Shown piece by piece: positions 1 through 8,450 of a DNA stretch of 22,539 nt. The translations under genes and the position numbers were made by a program. The stretch is from JANOBD01 sp031411495 (GTDB taxonomy: Bacteria > Planctomycetota > Phycisphaerae > Tepidisphaerales > Tepidisphaeraceae): contig JANOBD010000103.1 in the NCBI GenBank assembly GCA_031411495.1, positions 1-22,539 of the forward strand, written 5' to 3'. The notes below the pieces were generated by a model. The model saw only the letters and a list, made by a program, of their open reading frames with translations. It had not been told where the DNA came from and did no database searches. The first letter of the stretch is position 1. Each line of letters opens with the position of its first letter.

Positions 1-54
1 CGTGGCATGGGCCTCCGGCACATGTTTCTTCACATGCCGGAGGCCCGTGCCACG
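1..54. repeat. Hairpin repeat (GTGGCA/TGCCAC family), copy 1
   Basis: Arms 1-7 and 48-54 (CGTGGCA/TGCCACG) and arms 9-20 and 35-46 (GGGCCTCCGGCA and its complement) pair around a 14-nt loop with one mismatched position. The outer arms match those of the copy at 13509-13558. It lies in frame within the partial minus-strand CDS. It may extend beyond the left edge. Confidence 0.75.
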
Positions 55-837
55 ATTCAGAATTGCGCACGTCGCCGCTGTGCTGTATTCAAAACTCACT
101 TCAAACCGTACCTGCTTCGACGGATCGCGGATCTTCTGCTGGAAGTGAATCGTCCGCTGCGGCGAATCCTTCGGCGAGATCCGTTCCGTTCTCGGGAAGC
201 TGTCGATCAATCTGACTTCTCGCTGCTGACCGTACACCTGCGGGAACGGCAGCCAGGCGCGAACCGTCGAGCCTTTCGCCGAACCCGGCCGATCGGGCTT
301 CACGATCAGCGTGTATTCAAACCGAGTACGGATCGGCATCACTTCACGCTGGCCCGGCAACGTCTCGCCTGCTGCAACAACGTCGACCAGCGTCGGAATG
401 ATCGGCGAAAGTTCATCATGCCGGTCCGGCGGCAACGGTTTGCCGGTCGCTTTCGCGCGGCGTTCGCGCGCGTCGCGATCGAAGATGAACAGATTCTGCG
501 GCTCGCGCCGGAAGTAACGAAGCTCCCCATCGATCGTCATCGATTCGAGCTTGCCGGCGATTGTCCACGCATCGAGCTGCGATTCTGTCAAATCCAGGAG
601 CGCCGCGCGGAGTTTGTTCAGCATTCCGGCGCGATCGAGCGACCATTCGTAGCGGAGTCGGTGCAGCAGCGAGCGGGCTTCGAGCGCGGCGCGAGAATCC
701 GAGTGCACGATCGCGTTGAGGGCCATTGCCAACTCGCCGCGCACGACATGGCCACGCCACGCTACGAGCGGCGGCTCGTCACTCGTCCATGCGAGCGAGG
801 CGCCGCTTCGCGGTTCGTGTTGCGTTGACTCACTCAT
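1..837 (-). CDS. Transglutaminase-like superfamily protein, N-terminal part (partial, runs off left edge)
   Basis: Open frame on the minus strand from an ATG at 837 to the window edge (279 codons, no stop), so the C-terminus is missing. The first 150 residues are charged and helical with no signal peptide. From about residue 165 a beta-rich stretch appears (RTRFEYTLIVKP, then VRAWLPFPQ, then FEVSFEYST). This resembles the N-terminal beta domain of planctomycete transglutaminase-domain proteins; the catalytic Cys-His-Asp core would lie beyond the window, so the enzyme assignment is inferred. The start lies 5 bp after the stop of the asparaginase gene, so the two are probably co-transcribed. 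The last 18 codons cross a perfect-arm hairpin repeat (1-54) without losing the frame, so the true gene may be altered or cut short there. An overlapping plus-strand frame is a shadow. Confidence 0.6.
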   Translation of the reverse strand, partial: MSESTQHEPRSGASLAWTSDEPPLVAWRGHVVRGELAMALNAIVHSDSRAALEARSLLHRLRYEWSLDRAGMLNKLRAALLDLTESQLDAWTIAGKLESMTIDGELRYFRREPQNLFIFDRDARERRAKATGKPLPPDRHDELSPIIPTLVDVVAAGETLPGQREVMPIRTRFEYTLIVKPDRPGSAKGSTVRAWLPFPQVYGQQREVRLIDSFPRTERISPKDSPQRTIHFQQKIRDPSKQVRFEVSFEYSTAATCAILNRGTGLRHVKKHVPEAHAT

Positions 838-842
838 CGCCC

Positions 843-1760
843 TCAGCTCGCTTTCAGCACGACGTCCGGGTCGAGCGTTTCATCGCGCTCCGACGTGCGC
901 AGAGCATAGCGGAAACCCGGCAGGATCGAACCGACGCACACCTCGCCGCCCCGCGAAACGAGGATGACGCCGGCCTGGTCGTCCGGGCCGAGATCGTAGG
1001 CGCTCGCGGCACGGTCGAGCACGATCTGGATCGCGTCGCGCATGGATCGGCCAGCGCGGAGGGCTTCGATCGCCAGAAAGCTCGCGCAGATGCCCATCAC
1101 CAGTTCGCCGCGTCCGGTGCAGACGCACGCGCCAACGGCCGGGTCGACGTACAAGCCCTGCCCGATGATCGGCGAATCGCCCACGCGGCCGGCGAGTTTG
1201 AAAGCCAGGCCGCTCGTCGTGCAGCCTCCGGCGAGCGTGCCGGCGGAATCGATCGCCAGCACGCCGATCGTGTCGTGCAGCTGTTCATCGATCGGCGCGG
1301 AGCGCCGACGGATCTGGTCTTCGAGGTTCGCGAGCGGGAAGTTCGGTCGCCCGTCGTCGATCCATTTCTGCCACGCGGCACGCGCATCGGCTTCGAGAAG
1401 TCCCGAGCTCCGAATGCCGACCACGTCCGCAAATGCGTCGGCATCCGGACCGCAGAGCATGCGGTGTGGTGTCTGCTCCATGACCGCACGGGCAATGGAA
1501 ATCGCCGCGACGTGGTGTCGAATGCCGCACACCGCGCCGGATTGCGCGGGCGAGAGCATGATGGACGCATCGAGGGATACGCGTCCCGTGTGATCGGGAT
1601 ACCCGCCGCGGCCGACGGTGTGATTCGTCAGGTCGTCCTCGGCATCGCGACAGGCGGCTTCGACCGCATCGAGCGCGCCCGAGCCCATCAACGCCGGCCA
1701 CCCCGCGGCGTTGGCGCGCTGCCCGAATGACCAGGTCGAAAGAAGAATCGGCGTAGGCAT
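843..1760 (-). CDS. Glycosylasparaginase / N4-(beta-N-acetylglucosaminyl)-L-asparaginase (Ntn hydrolase)
   Basis: A 305-residue protein of the type-2 asparaginase family, which hydrolyses the amide bond of glycosylated or isoaspartyl asparagine and matures by self-cleavage. The autoprocessing motif HDTIGVLAID is present; cleavage would fall between D163 and T164, making T164 the N-terminal nucleophile of the beta subunit. Around it are SGLAFKLAGRVGDSPIIGQG (substrate-binding region) and GRGELVMG, both typical. The alpha part includes HTVGRGGYPD and LDASIM, also family hallmarks. Length fits the family (about 300-330). I chose the ATG at 1760 (MPTPILLSTW) over one nine codons upstream because the family begins at this strand. 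No signal peptide, so it is probably cytoplasmic. It lies immediately upstream of the transglutaminase-like gene. Confidence 0.88.
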   Translation of the reverse strand: MPTPILLSTWSFGQRANAAGWPALMGSGALDAVEAACRDAEDDLTNHTVGRGGYPDHTGRVSLDASIMLSPAQSGAVCGIRHHVAAISIARAVMEQTPHRMLCGPDADAFADVVGIRSSGLLEADARAAWQKWIDDGRPNFPLANLEDQIRRRSAPIDEQLHDTIGVLAIDSAGTLAGGCTTSGLAFKLAGRVGDSPIIGQGLYVDPAVGACVCTGRGELVMGICASFLAIEALRAGRSMRDAIQIVLDRAASAYDLGPDDQAGVILVSRGGEVCVGSILPGFRYALRTSERDETLDPDVVLKAS

Positions 1761-1787
1761 CGGCGGATTGTCTCGCGCGGATGACAA

Positions 1788-2023
1788 GACGCCAATTTGC
1801 GCGTCGTCCTTCTACGTTCGATAAGTGCGGTCACGCCAGCCAAGCCAACCCCGCGGCGCAAACAGCCCGAACGGCAGATCGGCCGGTTGCCTCTGCTCGC
1901 CTGTTGATGAAGACGTCCTGATCCGCGCGCGAATTAACAAGTGCTCCAAATGAGCCGATGTAACGAGGCCGCTGATGCTTGAGTCCGCGGGGTGAGGGAT
2001 CCATTCGCGGACGAGCGGGATCG
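1788..2023. other. Intergenic region between divergent asparaginase and cheA
   Basis: This spacer between the minus-strand asparaginase gene and cheA must hold the promoters for both directions. I see no convincing -35/-10 pair and no conserved coding sequence. A minus-strand frame crossing it looks like noise. Confidence 0.4.
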
Positions 2024-4195
2024 ATGAGGCAACCGATGCACGCATTGAGCAAACAGATTGACCAGCTGAGCGCCATCCTGATCGGCGCCGACCCCAGCGA
2101 CCTCCAGAACCTCGCCGATGCGCACGCAAAGTTCGAAGCGCTTGGCGAAGCCGCGAAATCGATTCCCGGCGTCGATGCGTCCACGATATCCGCGCTGGGA
2201 GGCATCACCGGCGGCGCCTGCAAATCGCTCGAGCAACTGATCTTGAACGAAGCCGATAACGCTGGCGCCGCATTGAAAGCTGTGCTCAACACGATCGCCG
2301 ACGTGCAGGCGCTGCTCGAATCGGGAGGGTTGTGCGACGCCGAGATTGCAGACGACACAATCGAATCGACCTTTGGTCCCGAATCGACGACTGGCGATAC
2401 CGACCCGACCGGCGCGGCCCAGTTGCCGCCGACAGATTTCGTCCCACGCGCAGCCGCCGAAGCGACGACTGCCGCTGCTGCCGTCCGTGCGTTCGCGGCG
2501 GATGAAGTGCCCCTGCTGCAGGAGTTCATCACCGAGGCCACCGGCCATCTCGAGACGGCCGAGCAGGAGATGCTCACGCTCGAGGACGATCCGTCTAACA
2601 AGAGCTCGCTCGATTCGCTCTTCCGGGCCTTTCACACCATCAAGGGCGTCGCCGGCTTCCTGGATCTCAAGCAGATGCAGGCACTGGCGCACATCACCGA
2701 GAATCTTCTGGATAAAGGCCGCAAGGGAGAGATTTCGCTGACCGGCACGCCGTGCGAGCTGGTCCTGAGCGCCATCGACACCATGAAGTCGCTGGTGAAC
2801 TCAGTCCAGACATCGGTCACGGACAACTCGCCGCTGGCGTCGATGACGGGCGTCGAAGCGCTGGTGAAAACGCTTCAGGATTTCGTCGAGGGAAAAGTCG
2901 TCGATGCGCCAAGACCGGCCGGCATCTTGGCGAAATCACAGACGACCGCGTCTTTCCACGACGCCGTCGCGCCTGCCGCCGGAGAGATTCTGGCTTCCGA
3001 TCAGGCCAGGGCGTCCGAGGCCAGGAACGCCGGCGACGGCACCGTGAAAGTCGCCACCGATCGACTCGACAATCTGATCGACATGGTCGGCGAACTCGTC
3101 ATCGCCAATTCGATGGTCGCCCAGGACCTCGGCGGCAACTCGCAGAAAGACGTGCGTCTCAGCCGGCACCTCGGCCACCTGACCAAGATCGTGCGCGAGT
3201 TGCAGGATCTCTCGATGAGCCTGCGAATGGTCCAGGTCGGCACCGTCTTCCGCAAAATGACCCGCCTGGTCCGCGACATCGGTCGCAAGATGAACAAGGA
3301 AGTGGAGCTTGTCATCGAAGGTGGCGACACCGAGCTCGATCGCAACGTCGTCGAAGCGCTCAACGATCCCCTGGTCCACATGGTCCGGAACTCGATCGAT
3401 CACGGCATCGAACTGCCCGAAGAGCGCGAAGCCCAGGGAAAGCCGCGCGTCGGCACGATCACTCTCCGCGCTTATCACAAGGGCGGAACGATCAACATTG
3501 AGATTCTCGACGACGGTAAGGGCCTTAATAAGGATCGCATCCTCAAGAAAGCGGTTCAGAACGGACTCATCAGCAAAGAAGAGTCGCGAACCATCACCGA
3601 TGCCGAAGTCCACCGGCTGATCTTCGCGGCCGGCCTTTCGACCGCGGAAACGGTGACTGACATTTCGGGCCGCGGCGTTGGCATGGATGTCGTCAAACAG
3701 AACATCGAGAAGCTTCGCGGCCGTGTCGACATCGCTTCGGAAACCGGCAAGGGGAGCGTCTTCACGATCCGCCTTCCGCTCACGCTCGCCGTCATCGACG
3801 GGCTGGTCGTCAAGGTCGGGCCGCAGAAGTACATCCTGCCGATCCTGAGCATTGAGCAATCGGTCCGGCCGACCGAGGAGATGATCAGCACCGTCCAAGG
3901 CCGCGGCGAAATCGTCACGCTGCGCGGGTCCATATTGCCGCTCATCCGCCTGCACCGGCTGTTCAATCTCGAGCCCAAAACGACCGACCCGACACAGTCG
4001 CTCGTCGTCATCGTTCAGGACAACGATCGTCGCGCATGCATTCTCGTCGACGAACTGCTCGGACAGGAACAAGTCGTCATCAAGAGTCTCGGCAAAGAAA
4101 TGGGCGTTCTGTCCGGCATCAGCGGAGGCGCCGTCCTTGGCGATGGCAACGTCAGCCTGATTCTCGACGTACCCGGTCTCATCGGTCTCGCGTGA
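2024..4195 (+). CDS. cheA: Chemotaxis histidine kinase CheA
   Basis: The central autokinase of chemotaxis: it phosphorylates itself on an Hpt histidine and passes the phosphate to CheY and CheB. With the ATG at 2024 it has 723 residues. In order: an N-terminal helical region of about 110 residues with no family I recognise; a low-complexity Ala/Thr linker; an Hpt domain (about 165-270) with the phospho-acceptor in AFHTIKG (H204); a linker of about 60 residues; the dimerisation helix pair (TVKVATDRLDNLIDMVGELV, about 340-400); a GHKL ATPase domain with N box (HMVRNSIDHGIELP), G1 (DDGKGL) and G2 (GRGVGMD); and a CheW-like domain from about 585 to the end. No P2 CheY-binding domain is visible between Hpt and dimerisation. 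An in-frame TTG lies 15 codons upstream and an ATG 4 codons downstream; the start is not certain. First gene of the operon; cheW follows after 36 bp. Confidence 0.95.
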   Translation: MRQPMHALSKQIDQLSAILIGADPSDLQNLADAHAKFEALGEAAKSIPGVDASTISALGGITGGACKSLEQLILNEADNAGAALKAVLNTIADVQALLESGGLCDAEIADDTIESTFGPESTTGDTDPTGAAQLPPTDFVPRAAAEATTAAAAVRAFAADEVPLLQEFITEATGHLETAEQEMLTLEDDPSNKSSLDSLFRAFHTIKGVAGFLDLKQMQALAHITENLLDKGRKGEISLTGTPCELVLSAIDTMKSLVNSVQTSVTDNSPLASMTGVEALVKTLQDFVEGKVVDAPRPAGILAKSQTTASFHDAVAPAAGEILASDQARASEARNAGDGTVKVATDRLDNLIDMVGELVIANSMVAQDLGGNSQKDVRLSRHLGHLTKIVRELQDLSMSLRMVQVGTVFRKMTRLVRDIGRKMNKEVELVIEGGDTELDRNVVEALNDPLVHMVRNSIDHGIELPEEREAQGKPRVGTITLRAYHKGGTINIEILDDGKGLNKDRILKKAVQNGLISKEESRTITDAEVHRLIFAAGLSTAETVTDISGRGVGMDVVKQNIEKLRGRVDIASETGKGSVFTIRLPLTLAVIDGLVVKVGPQKYILPILSIEQSVRPTEEMISTVQGRGEIVTLRGSILPLIRLHRLFNLEPKTTDPTQSLVVIVQDNDRRACILVDELLGQEQVVIKSLGKEMGVLSGISGGAVLGDGNVSLILDVPGLIGLA

Positions 4196-4216
4196 ACCGC
4201 ACGGACTCAACTCGCT

Positions 4217-4224
4217 AGAAGGAG
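4217..4224 (+). promoter_or_regulatory. Ribosome binding site of cheW (decides the start)
   Basis: AGAAGGAG lies 1 nt before an ATG at 4226 but 7 nt before the ATG at 4232, so translation should begin at 4232 and not at the first ATG. Confidence 0.75.
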
Positions 4225-4231
4225 CATGTGT

Positions 4232-4708
4232 ATGAGCACAGCAGTCACAACTAATCGAGGCGGAAAATACCTGACCTTCGCCCTCGGCCGGGAAGGGTAT
4301 GGCATCGCGATCCTCAAAGTTCGCGAAATCATCGGCTACATGGACATCACCGCCGTCCCGCGCACCCCGCGTCACGTCAAAGGCGTGATCAATCTTCGCG
4401 GCCAAGTGATCAGCGTCATGGACCTGCGCACCAAGTTCGGCATGGACGAGGCACAGCGTACCGAAGAGACCTGCGTCATCGTCGTCGAGACCAACAATGC
4501 CGGCCGAAAGCTGAGCATCGGGTTGATCGTCGACAAGGTCAGCGAAGTGCTCAACATCGCCGAAGACGCGATCGAGGATGCGCCGAGCTTCGGCACCGGA
4601 CTCGACACGCAGTTCATCCTCGGCATGGGCAAGATTGGCCAGAGCGTGAAGATCCTGCTCGACATCGACAAGGTGCTGGGCGCGGAAGATTTCGTTCGAG
4701 ACCACTGA
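4232..4708 (+). CDS. cheW: Chemotaxis adaptor protein CheW
   Basis: A 158-residue single CheW domain that couples receptors to CheA at the cytoplasmic membrane array. Recognised from KYLTFALGREGYGIAILKVR at the start of the beta barrel, then ITAVPRTPRHVKGVINLRGQ (the most conserved CheW stretch), VISVMDLRTKFGM, and the second half with IGLIVDKVSEVLNI and FILGMGKI. The start at 4232 is set by the AGAAGGAG site. It lies 36 bp after cheA and about 105 bp before the receptor gene, in the same direction, so it belongs to the operon. Confidence 0.95.
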   Translation: MSTAVTTNRGGKYLTFALGREGYGIAILKVREIIGYMDITAVPRTPRHVKGVINLRGQVISVMDLRTKFGMDEAQRTEETCVIVVETNNAGRKLSIGLIVDKVSEVLNIAEDAIEDAPSFGTGLDTQFILGMGKIGQSVKILLDIDKVLGAEDFVRDH

Positions 4709-4813
4709 CCGGTTCTCAGAAACAAAGTCGACCTTCGCGATTTGTCCCGCAGGTGCCGTTCGCACTCGTAAGGGGATGTGGTTGAACGAACTGACTAAAA
4801 CGAGGTATTGCAG

Positions 4814-6430
4814 ATGAGTCTGACTATTCGGAAGCGTATCATCCTGGGCCTTGGTCTGAGCTTTGCTTTTACGCTCGGACTTGCCGGCTACACGGGTTAC
4901 AAGTTCTCTGCGGTCGATGCTCAACTCGGCATCCTCGCCAGCGACTGCATTCCCGGCGGCTATCTCAGCAGAGAAATCGCTACTGGCGTTGTCCGTAACT
5001 ACGCGCTCACCTCGAATTTCACGATCGTGAAAACCGACGCAGAGCGGAACGCTCTTGAAACTGAAAGCGCGGCATTGAAATCGAAACTCGACTCTAATTT
5101 CGCCGACTACGCGAAGACCATCACGCTCGACGAAGACCGCGCCTTGTTCGCGAAACTTCAAGGCACGCGCGAGAAGTGGCTGAAGGTCCGTGCAGAAGTC
5201 ATGAACCTCGTCAAGTCTGGAAAGAACGGCGAGGCGCAGGTGCTCCTCGCTGGTGACGTCGCAAACGCGTTCAAAGAGTTCAACGCGGCAGCGGAAGCGG
5301 TGAGCGAATTCAACCAGGTAAACGGTGAGCGACAATCCAGGATCGGGTCGGATCTCGCTTCCAGCGCCCGAGCCGGTTTGCTCTATGGCGTGATTGCGTA
5401 CGCGTTGTGCGCCATCGCTGGAGGGTATGTCCTGCTTCGCAGCATTCATCGCGGCCTGGCGCCGATCCTCGCAACCCTCAACGAAGGCTCTCAACAGGTC
5501 GCCAGCGCCTCGTGCCAGGTCAGCGCCTCCAGCCAGAGCCTGGCCCAGGGCGCTTCTGAGCAAGCCGCCAGCCTCGAGGAATCCAGCAGCGCCATCGAAG
5601 AGATGGCAAGCATGATCAAGAAGAACGCGGAGACCAGTCAGCACGCCAACGCCTTCAGCGAAGACGCCAAGCGCGCCGCCGACCATGGCACCGAGGCGAT
5701 GAACAAGATGAACAGTGCGATCCTCGATATCGAGCGCGCCAGCCAGGAGACGGCCAAGATCATCAAGACGATCGACGAAATCGCCTTCCAGACCAACCTG
5801 TTGGCCCTCAACGCCGCGGTTGAGGCGGCCCGTGCAGGTGAAGCCGGCAAGGGATTCGCGGTCGTCGCCGAAGAAGTGCGCAACCTCGCGATGCGCAGTG
5901 CCGAGGCGGCTAAGAACACCAGTTCCCTCATCGAGGAATCGGTCGGCAAAGCCAAGAACGGCGTGACGATCGCGCAAACCGTGGCGAGCAACCTCATGCA
6001 GATCAACGATTCGACGAGGAAGGTCACCGGGCTGATCGCCGAGATCGCCGCATCGAGCAAGGAACAGGCGACGGGCATCGACCAGATCAGCGGCGCGGTC
6101 GGCCAGATGGACAAGGTCACGCAGACCAACGCCGCGAATGCCGAGGAGACTGCCGCCGCCAGCGAAGAACTGAGCGCCCAGGCCGAGCAGTTGCAAGGCT
6201 GTATCCGCGGTCTGCAGGCACTCGTCGGCGGAGGGGCGACAACGGCCACGGCGGAAACGCGGCACGTCGCCGGCAAAGCCAAGTTCCCCGTGAGCAATCC
6301 GCCCGCCGCGGGCAGGCAGAAGACGCTCCCGGCGAGCCGGTCGCCGCTGGCTCGCAAGTCCAGCCGCGAATTGATTCCGCTCGAAGAAGCGCCGGGCGGC
6401 GATTTTTCGGACTTCTCCAAAGCCGCCTGA
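4814..6430 (+). CDS. Methyl-accepting chemotaxis protein (membrane receptor)
   Basis: A 538-residue receptor that senses a signal outside the membrane and controls CheA through CheW. TM1 is about residues 8-28 and TM2 about 187-208. The 155 residues between them are helical and look like a four-helix-bundle (4HB) sensor; the ligand cannot be told. The signalling hairpin tip is at about 321-348 (DEIAFQTNLLALNAAVEAAR and AGEAGKGFAVVAEEVRNLA), flanked by Ala/Glu/Ser-rich coiled coil with probable methylation sites. Only about 15 residues lie between TM2 and the coiled coil, so a normal HAMP domain of about 50 residues seems absent. The tail is basic and Pro-rich and ends in FSDFSKAA; no NWETF-type CheR tether is seen. 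I chose the ATG at 4814 over a TTG two codons upstream; GAGG lies about 8 nt before it. It is the only receptor in the cluster and is followed by a terminator-like hairpin. Confidence 0.93.
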   Translation: MSLTIRKRIILGLGLSFAFTLGLAGYTGYKFSAVDAQLGILASDCIPGGYLSREIATGVVRNYALTSNFTIVKTDAERNALETESAALKSKLDSNFADYAKTITLDEDRALFAKLQGTREKWLKVRAEVMNLVKSGKNGEAQVLLAGDVANAFKEFNAAAEAVSEFNQVNGERQSRIGSDLASSARAGLLYGVIAYALCAIAGGYVLLRSIHRGLAPILATLNEGSQQVASASCQVSASSQSLAQGASEQAASLEESSSAIEEMASMIKKNAETSQHANAFSEDAKRAADHGTEAMNKMNSAILDIERASQETAKIIKTIDEIAFQTNLLALNAAVEAARAGEAGKGFAVVAEEVRNLAMRSAEAAKNTSSLIEESVGKAKNGVTIAQTVASNLMQINDSTRKVTGLIAEIAASSKEQATGIDQISGAVGQMDKVTQTNAANAEETAAASEELSAQAEQLQGCIRGLQALVGGGATTATAETRHVAGKAKFPVSNPPAAGRQKTLPASRSPLARKSSRELIPLEEAPGGDFSDFSKAA

Positions 6431-6457
6431 CGATTCGCCGATGCGAGCAGCGCTTTC

Positions 6458-6497
6458 GCCCTGGCGAGGCATCAACCCGCCAGGGCGGCTGCGTTTT
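6458..6497 (+). terminator. Terminator-like hairpin after the receptor gene
   Basis: A perfect 9-bp stem (GCCCTGGCG 6458-6466, CGCCAGGGC 6478-6486) with an 11-nt loop, followed a few bases later by TTTT. The weak U-tract suggests partial termination, which would lower expression of cheR and later genes compared with the receptor. Confidence 0.5.
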
Positions 6498-6617
6498 CGG
6501 AGCTCTCCGAGCGGCTCGAGCGTTTGCCGTTGCAGTAATCGTTAAGTCTACCGCCCCAAATTCCGACGAAATGAGGGTAGGAACCGCTGTGTATCGCGCG
6601 AAGCGATCGGAGAATCA

Positions 6618-7457
6618 ATGTCCATCCTTGCCGCCGACATTCAGCTCACCCAACGCGACTTCGATCAGATCGCCAAGTTCGTTTACGACCTGTGCGGCAT
6701 CTCGCTGAATCAGACCAAGAAGGAACTGGTTCGCGCCCGCCTGGCCAAGCGGCTGCGCATCCTCGGGCTGGAAAACTACTCGGACTATCTCAAGCGCGTC
6801 ATGGCGGATCCCGACGGGCAGGAGTGTTTCGAGTTCATCGATTCGCTCAGCACGAACCTGACCAGCTTCTTCCGCGAGAACGACCATTTCATCTACCTCG
6901 CGCAGACCCTACTGCCCCGGCTGATGAAGGAAAAACAGGACACGCGACGCATCCGTGGCTGGAGCGCCGCCTGCAGCAGCGGCGAAGAGCCTTACACCAT
7001 CTCGATCGTGATGAACGAGTCGTTGTCGCAGTCGCCGGGCAAGTGGGACACCAAGCTGCTCGCCACCGACATCTCGACGCGGGTGCTGAAGAAGGCGCAG
7101 GCCGGTGTGTACGAACCGGAACGGCTCAAGAACGTCGAGGCGCACCTGCGGGGGAAGTATTTCGAGCCGCGCACACTCGGCGGCGAGCCTCACTTCGCGG
7201 TGAGCCCGGCGCTGCGAAACATGATCGTCTTCAACCGGCTGAACCTGATCGAGAGCTGGCCGTTCACGGGTCCGTTCGACTTCATCTTTTGCCGGAACGT
7301 GATGATCTACTTTGACAAGCCGACGCAGCAGAAGCTGGTGAATCGGTTCTACGCGATGCTGGCGCCCGGCGGCGTTCTATTCACGGGGCATTCAGAATCG
7401 CTCACGGGCATCGACCACAAGTTCAAGTTCATCAGAGCGACGATCTACCAGAAGTAG
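6618..7457 (+). CDS. cheR: Chemotaxis protein methyltransferase CheR
   Basis: A 279-residue S-adenosylmethionine-dependent enzyme that methylates receptor glutamates during adaptation. The N-terminal helical domain begins with FDQIAKFVYDLCGISLNQTK and carries KKELVRARLAKRLR; then comes LSTNLTSFFREN, the standard CheR link. The SAM-binding fold is seen in GWSAACSSGEEPYTISIV, LLATDIS, and DFIFCRNVMIYFD, and the end motif is GHSES. Length matches the family (about 270-290), with no extra TPR domain. The ATG at 6618 has GGAGA at 6609-6613, a good ribosome binding site. It lies 187 bp after the receptor gene, the longest gap within the chemotaxis cluster, so a second promoter there is possible. 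cheD follows closely. Confidence 0.96.
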   Translation: MSILAADIQLTQRDFDQIAKFVYDLCGISLNQTKKELVRARLAKRLRILGLENYSDYLKRVMADPDGQECFEFIDSLSTNLTSFFRENDHFIYLAQTLLPRLMKEKQDTRRIRGWSAACSSGEEPYTISIVMNESLSQSPGKWDTKLLATDISTRVLKKAQAGVYEPERLKNVEAHLRGKYFEPRTLGGEPHFAVSPALRNMIVFNRLNLIESWPFTGPFDFIFCRNVMIYFDKPTQQKLVNRFYAMLAPGGVLFTGHSESLTGIDHKFKFIRATIYQK

Positions 7458-7525
7458 TGGTGACTGAAGAGTCGGCGAGTTGTTTCCCCAACTCTCAACT
7501 CGCCCTCTCCAACAAGAACCGACTT

Positions 7526-8002
7526 ATGCAAATCACAGTCAACATCTCAGACGCCAAGGTATCGACAAGCCCGGGCGATACGATCGTGACGTATTCGCTG
7601 GGATCTTGCATCGGCGTCGCGCTGTACGACCCATTGCTTCCGATCGCGGGCCTGCTCCACTTCCAGCTGCCGACAAGCACGATGGACACCGAGCGCGCCA
7701 AGCGCCAGCCTTTGATGTTCGCCGATACCGGCCTCGACACACTCATCAACGAAATGGTGGCCCGCGGCGCGAACAAGAAGCGACTTAAGGTGAAACTCGC
7801 CGGCGGCGCGAAGATGTTCGAAGACAATTCCACTTTCGACATCGGCAAGCGCAATCACACGGCCATTCGCAAGGCGCTGTGGCAGCACGGACTCTTCGTC
7901 GATGCGGAAGAATGCGGCGGATCGACGCCGCGGACCGTCTATCTCAACGTCGCTGATGGAAAGTGCACTCTCAAGCGCGCCGGGCAGACCGCAGAGATCT
8001 GA
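7526..8002 (+). CDS. cheD: Chemoreceptor glutamine deamidase CheD
   Basis: A 158-residue enzyme that deamidates receptor glutamines to glutamates and usually works with CheC- or CheX-type proteins. The catalytic residues are visible: C28 in YSLGSCIGVALYD and H45 in GLLHFQLP. KLAGGAKMF and GKRNHTAIRKAL are further family motifs. The start chosen is the ATG at 7526 (MQITVNISDAKVS), where the family similarity begins; the frame is open upstream to a GTG at 7457 overlapping the cheR stop, but those 23 residues resemble nothing. No clear ribosome binding site precedes 7526, so translation may depend on cheR. Confidence 0.94.
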   Translation: MQITVNISDAKVSTSPGDTIVTYSLGSCIGVALYDPLLPIAGLLHFQLPTSTMDTERAKRQPLMFADTGLDTLINEMVARGANKKRLKVKLAGGAKMFEDNSTFDIGKRNHTAIRKALWQHGLFVDAEECGGSTPRTVYLNVADGKCTLKRAGQTAEI

Positions 8003-8029
8003 CCCGAACCAGATAAAGAAGGATTCTCC

Positions 8030-8419
8030 ATGAGTTACACATTCCTTGTCACCGACGACTCGTCCACCACGCGGGCGATCATCAAGCGAACCATCACCCT
8101 CTCGGGCGTCAGCGTGGGCCAGATTCTCGAGGCCAGCGACGGCCTGCAGGCCCTGAACAAGCTCCGTGCCGACAAGGTCGATCTGCTTTTTCTCGACCTG
8201 AACATGCCGAACATGAACGGCCTGGAACTGATCACCGAGATGCGCGTCGACTCGAGGATGGCGCGGATCCCGATCTGCGTCGTCAGCTCCGAAGCAACCG
8301 ACAGCCGCCGCGAACAACTGAGCGAGCTCGGCGTGCAGGGTTACATCAAGAAGCCGTTCACGCCGGAGCAGATCCGCGGCGTGATCCAGAGCGTCCTCAC
8401 GATCGCCGTGGCGGCGTGA
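8030..8419 (+). CDS. cheY: Chemotaxis response regulator CheY
   Basis: A 129-residue single receiver domain, the mobile phosphorylated output of CheA. The acidic pair is D9/D10, the phospho-acceptor D56 in LFLDLNMPNMNG, the switch Ser in CVVSSEA, and the Lys in YIKKPF. The ATG at 8030 is preceded by AGAAGGA with suitable spacing. It lies 27 bp after cheD and about 30 bp before the cheX-like gene. There is no output domain, so it should act by binding a target protein; no flagellar switch gene lies in the window, so the target (flagellum, pilus or other) is unknown. Confidence 0.95.
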   Translation: MSYTFLVTDDSSTTRAIIKRTITLSGVSVGQILEASDGLQALNKLRADKVDLLFLDLNMPNMNGLELITEMRVDSRMARIPICVVSSEATDSRREQLSELGVQGYIKKPFTPEQIRGVIQSVLTIAVAA

Positions 8420-8450
8420 GTTTGTGGAACCGAGTCGAGGTCAAAAGCCA

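Noticed and set aside
7..828. 273-codon plus-strand frame at the left end
   Set aside because: Arg- and His-rich translation with no domain; antisense of the transglutaminase-like gene.
726..1730. 334-codon plus-strand frame
   Set aside because: Antisense of the glycosylasparaginase gene, whose catalytic motif is clear.
1812..2129. 105-codon minus-strand frame upstream of cheA
   Set aside because: Overlaps the cheA start and has no protein-like pattern.
2936..6475. A 1179-codon open frame on the minus strand
   Set aside because: It is fully antisense to cheA, cheW and the receptor gene, all certain from their motifs. Long antisense frames arise from the strong third-position GC bias.
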